Assembly: GCF_026210795.1 (NCBI RefSeq)
Contig: NC_089430.1
Coordinates: 4,216,001 to 4,280,000, forward strand
DNA: 64,000 nucleotides
Source: Rhizophagus irregularis
Lineage: Eukaryota; Glomeromycota; Glomeromycetes; Glomerales; Glomeraceae
Reading direction: 5' to 3'
Of this stretch, positions 59,209-64,000 are shown in pieces. The position numbers were made by a program, and so were the translations under genes. The notes below the pieces were generated by a model that saw nothing but the letters and a program-made list of their open reading frames with translations, was not told where the DNA came from and made no database searches. How positions within the stretch are numbered: the first letter of the stretch is position 1; each line of letters begins with the position of its first letter.

Positions 59209-60838
59209 TTTATTATTAACGAATAAATTATAAATTATGGTTTAATATTGGATGGGGTAAAAATATCGGTCACCCCGTAAGAGTGACTGATATGTTACCT
59301 TCCCATCAATAACTTGTATTATTATAAATAAACAAATTAATTATTGAAACTCTAGAACGAATTAAGAATTTTATTTAACATACTAATTAACATAATTTGT
59401 TACTGTATTATCATGAATACTATAATCTAGCTGCGATAATATTTTAGTATTTTAATGTATTATCCTTACGATAATTCTTTGATGAATTATGACCGATGCA
59501 TTGCATCAAATATGAATCATACTAATCGCTTTACTTTAAATTTGTTTCTAAATTCTCTATGTAAATATAATTCATCGTAATAACTTAAAAAAAATGATTT
59601 CTTATATATAATATTTCAATATTGTATCTGTAAAATTAATGGAATAAATTTAATTATGATATTGTATCTTTTATGTCCTAATATCTTATTAGTAATCATT
59701 TTCTTTATGATTTGCATTTGATTTAAAAAATAAACTTGAAAAATTAACCTTATTAGGAAAGTCACAAATAGATTAGTTTCTTGCAAATTATCCTTATAAT
59801 AATGATAATCTACAAAGAGCGAAGAATTTTTCAGAATGTAATCTGTATATAATTTCATAAATTTATGAGGATAGCTTTGACTTTTAAAGTTTACTACACA
59901 CCTTATTTAATTGCACGATTTCAAATGACAACTTCTTAAATTGATAAAGTCGAAGAAATAGCTTAAAAGTTTTAAATTGAAAATTTTTATATACTAAAAG
60001 TTGTTATTTTCAATTTATGATATGTTTGTAAAGTAAGATTCTGATGTAAACAATCGCACTTTGTTGCCTGAGAATGTTAATTTTTTCATGCCTAAACTGA
60101 TTCTAATTGAATAAGCGTGCGTAGAATTTATTTATTATAAAGAGTAATAAGGAGATTTATACTAGTACCTTAACTGTTATAGAAAAGAATTTTGATACAC
60201 CAAATAATTTACAATAAAAATTTTTTATCGATTATTATGAAAATTATGTATTTGATTATATATCATGCAAATACATAATAAATTTTATGGGAATTAATTT
60301 GACGTAGCGTCGTAGAGTATTATTTTTGTCGATTTTGTCGATTGTGTATTACTGTACTGTACTGTACGTTAAAGTTTTGAGGTTACGGGTGCAATACAAT
60401 TTTTGTTACTGCCTCACCAACTCCAAAAAAACTTACCCTTCTCCCTCCCCAATCCTGAGGATATTTATTATTAACGTAAAATTCCAATGGGACGTTTGAT
60501 CAACTTGTACAATGAACAATTTGTTGTGCCCAATAGACTTTGATCAAACAGTAAATGTAAAATAAATCTATAAATGTCTAACTACAAGAGCAATAATATA
60601 AAAAAACTAACTATATCTATAAAAACTTGATATTAAATAATCAATTAAGCCACTGCGGCCTCATAACACGCGTAAAATCGAAAAAAAAAATTCTTTCCAA
60701 GGTAACATTCAGCTTTTCTGCTGTTTGAGTAGCAACATTTTTATTAATCATTTAATAAAGGTTTCTAAGTTTATCTATTGAACTATGAATGACTTATGGG
60801 TTTGTGAAGAATACCACTGATTATAAATGGTGTAAAAC
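59209..60838. other. Intergenic, no gene seen
   Basis: A short inverted pair (TCGGTCACCCC / GAGTGACTGATA) at about 59263-59300 could form a hairpin just after the BTB-TLDc gene. 60345-60370 has TACTGTACTGTACTGTACG, the word that builds the MITE at 39845. No frame with a recognisable product. Confidence 0.45.
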
Positions 60839-61150
60839 TAGAGGTTGGAACCGACCAAAAAAACCTTAACCGATTAATAATCGATTAATATTAAAAATAT
60901 TAAAAAATTTTTTTTTTTTTTTGACCGCAGATTGCACCAAATTGTTTTTGATCATACATTTAGTTATAGGAAAGTCTTATTTATTATTATTATCATTAAA
61001 AAATTAATACAAATTCGTCCATGTTCGGAGAACACGTGACCAAAATTCACAGCTCTGTGCCGCATTAGATAATTTGACCAGAATTATGGTTGATAATTTT
61101 AATCGATTAACAGTCTTAATTAATTAATCGATTAATCTGTAATCCAAAAC
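60839..61150. repeat. Repeat region with CGATTAAT words (probable decayed MITE)
   Basis: TTAACCGATTAATAATCGATT near the left and AATTAATTAATCGATTAATC near the right border a body with CACGTG at 61033. 'ccagaattatggtt' in the right part resembles 'ccaaaatcatggtc' at 12612, where GGTTAACCGGTTAA words occur. Ends and target site unresolved. Confidence 0.35.
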
Positions 61151-61173
61151 ATTTTCAACAAAATTATAAAAAT

Positions 61174-61524
61174 TTGATTAGTGGCAATGATAATATTGAC
61201 AAATATATTCAAGAAACCCAACTATCAGCAATTGGTCATTATAAAGTATTAGAATGGATACCTCGCAATAGATTTTATGATAATAAATTCATTACAAAAG
61301 GTGGTTTGGAAAAGTATATAGATCTAGGAATTATCGAATGGTTATATGAATATAGTAAAATAGGAAGTGTACGTAGAGAGTTAGATAACAAATTATATAT
61401 ATATTTTAATTTCATAAATACAATTTTAGAATTAAAGAATATAAATATGTTAGTTAAGGATGACAAAAGGGATTTGCAAAAAACGATGCATGAAATCAAG
61501 GTGCCAGTGATAAAAGAGAATTAA
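61174..61524 (+). pseudogene. Kinase N-terminal fragment
   Basis: A reading frame without its own ATG gives 'SGNDNIDKYIQETQLSAIGH', then 'LEWIPRNRFYDNKFITKGG'. This matches the pre-kinase region and start of the glycine loop of the kinases at 13881 and 21236 (SGNDDID...LEWVPFDRFEDMKQIGEGG). After GG the similarity fades and the catalytic half is absent. Confidence 0.65.
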
Positions 61525-61529
61525 TGAGT

Positions 61530-62300
61530 TATAAACAAACAATTATGGAAGTAGAGATTAACGTGAATAACATATTGGATGACAAATATAATTTGAGGTG
61601 GAATTATATTCCGATAGAAGGAGCTTTTAGAACATGGTTCAAAGAAATAATAGTACTAAAATTGATCTTATGTTATTAGATTATGTTAAAGATTGTTTTT
61701 TAGATTCGATAGGAAGTAATGTTACAATAGATTGGAATGCATCATTTGAATTAATTAACAATGAAGTTACGACATCCAAGAACGTTACGAACGGAGAAGA
61801 TGCAGGAGTGAGGTGCTTCAGATTAAAAATTTTTTGAAGATTTTACCGACATATGTAGTCTTATGGAAACGTAAAGTATGGGGTATACAGACGTATACTT
61901 GACAACAAGTGTTCGCGTTGTTCAGCATATATGGATGTGTAGTAAAAATGATGCAATGATACAGAATATAAAATGTTTGAAGATAGCGTTGACAAAGTGT
62001 TGAAGTGTCAGTCAAAATAACGTTAATAACAACGAAGATACAATGCTATTTAAAGGAAGATTGTTTGATACAGCAACATTAGAATCGCCAGTGATGCAAA
62101 ATGAAAATATACTCAGAGAAGCAACAAGAGGTTTAATCAACGAGAAATGGTGGCGAACATGTAAACTGAAAATCAAAGGAACTACCTAAAGGAAATATTC
62201 GATGTTTACATAAGAAAACTTCAACAAATATGGAACAAGCAAGAGATGTAATGAGTTAGAAAGACAAATGGGAATTACAAAGAGCTAAAAAGGAAAAAGA
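61530..62300 (+). pseudogene. Retrotransposon-like 3' ORF remnant
   Basis: Scattered frames read like the C-terminal end of a non-LTR retrotransposon protein: 'LPTYVVLWKRKVWGIQTYT', then a shifted 'VQHIWMCSKNDAM' (reminiscent of the terminal H-x-W-x-C zinc motif), then 'LREATRGLINEKWWRTCK'. Frameshifts and stops interrupt it throughout. There is an A-run with 'aaaaaaaaatc' at about 62340. The assignment rests on pattern only; no reverse transcriptase domain is present. Confidence 0.4.
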
Positions 62301-62666
62301 ATAGGGAAGATAATAGTGATGGGGGAAAACTAGGAAATAAAAAACAACAAAAAAAAAATCAAAACTATTATAACATAATATGGTAGAAAATAGCAAAGAG
62401 GGGGTATTTAGGTTAGGTATTAACGATATTAAATTTTGGGGAAATAAAGTAATTAGTAATTTAGTAAATACATAGAATACATAAGATATATGTAGATTTA
62501 GATAAACGCATAAAAATGTATAGTCATTAGTTACTTCGTTATATTATACGAAAATAATTTTTCCAATTATTAGATATGAATTATCAAAATAATAATATAA
62601 GTATATAAAACCATTTTCAATATATAAAATTAGTAAAATTTTTATTTTTATACTCATTACAATAGC

Positions 62667-62867
62667 AGGACCCCGAGCTATACATAAATAGGTAGGATAA
62701 AGGATTGCGTAGATTTTTCCTTTTTTAGATAATGCCGGGCCGGAATTTATTTCCTTTTTTAGACGCTGACTGGAATTATCATAATTCCGGCCCTGAATAA
62801 ATGCGTAGAGCTAATAGTAATTTTTTTTTCTGCACCTTACCTCTATATTTATATAGCTCGGGGTCCT
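62667..62867. mobile_element. 201-bp MITE with AGGACCCCGAGC ends and 8-bp target duplication
   Basis: Ends are AGGACCCCGAGCTATA and TATAGCTCGGGGTCCT, with duplication ACAATAGC at 62659-62666 and 62868-62875. It is the short member of the family that includes 33024-33569. The interior has GCCGGGCCGGAATT / AATTCCGGCCC, partly palindromic; a piece of this interior also occurs at 34624-34680. Confidence 0.9.
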
Positions 62868-62875
62868 ACAATAGC

Positions 62876-63229
62876 TGATTGTATTTAATTATATTGTTGA
62901 CTTTACTTTAAAGCCTACAAAAATATTCTCTATTTTTTAATAAATTATATTTTTAAGACAAAGCCATTACGACATTATACATATTATACATAATTATTTT
63001 AACTTTATAATAAGCAGTGACATTGATCTTTTAGGTCAGGTTAGTTAACAGAATAATTAACTGCCAAGTTTTACTGTTTTACTAGTCTAATTCTTATCGG
63101 TTTAACATATTAGAAAACGTGAGTTTATTTAATATATTTTCTTTTATCGGAATTCTATTCATAGACAGATGGAGTTTCGGAAAGAGTAAGCCTGATTTCC
63201 TACCTGACTAGAAAAAAATTATTCAACCT
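62876..63229. other. Intergenic, 3' flank of the membrane-protein gene
   Basis: No gene seen; AT-rich. Confidence 0.5.
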
Positions 63230-64000
63230 CTACTGATATGAAGAATGCTTGAAGCAGATGGAAAAAAGACCAACTTCTATGCAATCAAATGGTATGTATA
63301 ATTCTGTAATTTTAATCCAAATAAGCATATATTTGAATAAATAAGGACAAGTGTAAATAGCAAAAATGAAGGAAATGATAAAATATGAAATCCATAAAAA
63401 ATTCTGCCCGGAATTCATACATGAAAATATATGTGCTAAAATGCCTAGAACTATTAAGGTTGTTAAAAAAGGAATAAGTTGTATAACAATCATACAAATA
63501 ATAACCGTTATAGTATCAAAAATATAACATAGTATGGGAATACTAAACAAAAAGGAACCAACCCAAGAAAATGTGAAATTAATTTTCCATTTGATTTTTT
63601 CATATGTGAAATTTGTGAAAAGATTCGCAATAAAAAAAAAGCTTTGAAAAACGCACACTACCAATATGATAGTATTTAAAGTTGAAACTGAATTATTACG
63701 ATAAAGTAAAGCCCCTTCACAAATAGTAAATATGATTTGGAAATGAAAACCAATCGGAATTATATCAATCAATTCAAAAAAAATTGATAATAACTTTAAT
63801 GAGACCTAAAAAGAAATAGATGCCACCAAGACCTGCAACATATTGTCTAGAAAGATTCAAAACAATCGCTGTGATTGATAAAATATTCAATTGTATGTGC
63901 GAAATTTCATTCCCTACTCCTGAATATTTAGTTATAACCGATGAAATCATCCATAAAATAAAGGACATTACACCTCTATAAATTGAAGCCAAACCTAGGC
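63230..64000 (-). CDS. Multi-pass membrane protein, 5' end outside window, one-base frameshift
   Basis: Two minus-strand frames, window edge to 63774 and 63772-63230, form one protein if the 8-T run at 63776-63783 were one base shorter (...IINFF|ELIDIIPIG...). The joined chain of about 255 aa has roughly seven hydrophobic helices ('SFILWMISSVIT', 'TIILVVCVFQSFFFIANLF', 'WVGSFLFSIPILCYIF', 'TVIICMIVIQLIPFLTTLIV', 'WISYFIISFIFAIYTCPYLF'). The frame is open to the window edge, so the true start is to the right. I do not recognise the family; it is not obviously related to the membrane protein at 4183. The shift may be a real inactivation or a homopolymer sequencing error. Confidence 0.6.

Noticed and set aside
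1-64000. tRNA or rRNA genes
   Set aside because: I looked for B-box-like GGTTCGAATCC words and paired stems on both strands and found none that support a tRNA; no rRNA-like sequence seen.

Overview
The window looks like nuclear DNA of an arbuscular mycorrhizal fungus, most likely Rhizophagus or a close relative (Glomeromycotina). This is inferred from very high A+T content, short phase-consistent spliceosomal introns, and lineage-typical families: TKL-like kinases with a C-x2-C / 'SGN-DID' N-terminus, BTB-BACK-TLDc proteins, F-box proteins, 3CxxC-type zinc proteins and Tnp2-like transposase debris. No bacterial-type operons, rRNA, tRNA or CRISPR were seen. Most of the window is non-coding, repeat-rich DNA.

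Layout. 1-1197 is one end of a 1.4-kb TIR element whose full copy lies at 28372-29790. 4183-5784 encodes a multi-pass membrane protein with a long charged tail. 7517-7737 is a GC-rich hAT-type MITE. 9735-11850 is a six-exon cysteine-rich 3CxxC-like gene whose first exon appears to be only the ATG. 13881-15541 (+) and 21236-22867 (-) are two near-identical protein kinase genes in inverted orientation. Between them lie a PD-(D/E)XK-like nuclease remnant, a dead copy of the 3CxxC gene and a possible Helitron terminus. 26420-27432 (+, dead) and 35752-36790 (-, intact) form an inverted pair of NmrA-like NAD(P)-binding genes, with loose exon fragments at 20764 and 24158. 31-40 kb is dense in MITEs, a 15-bp minisatellite, a reading frame split by a MITE, tandem micro-exon-like cassettes and a polypyrimidine tract. 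41-47 kb is a gene graveyard (Tnp2 transposase, a BTB gene, unknown fragments). 47687-49282 is an F-box gene. 51098-52616 and 57685-59208 are tandem BTB-BACK-TLDc genes, with a BTB fragment and a 1.1-1.3-kb segmental duplication between them. 61-63 kb holds a kinase fragment, a retrotransposon-like 3' remnant and another MITE. The right edge carries a second membrane-protein gene, broken by one base in a homopolymer and running off the window.

The intact genes do not form a pathway. They are members of expanded families (kinase, BTB/TLDc, F-box: plausible signalling and ubiquitin-ligase adaptor roles) embedded in transposon-driven duplications. No clearly new multi-gene system was found. The best leads are the 3CxxC gene with its ATG-only exon and W-x-C array, the micro-exon cassettes at 38.2 kb, the MITE-split reading frame at 33 kb, and the MULE-type MITE whose empty site is preserved in a neighbouring duplicate. 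All introns and domain calls are read by eye.
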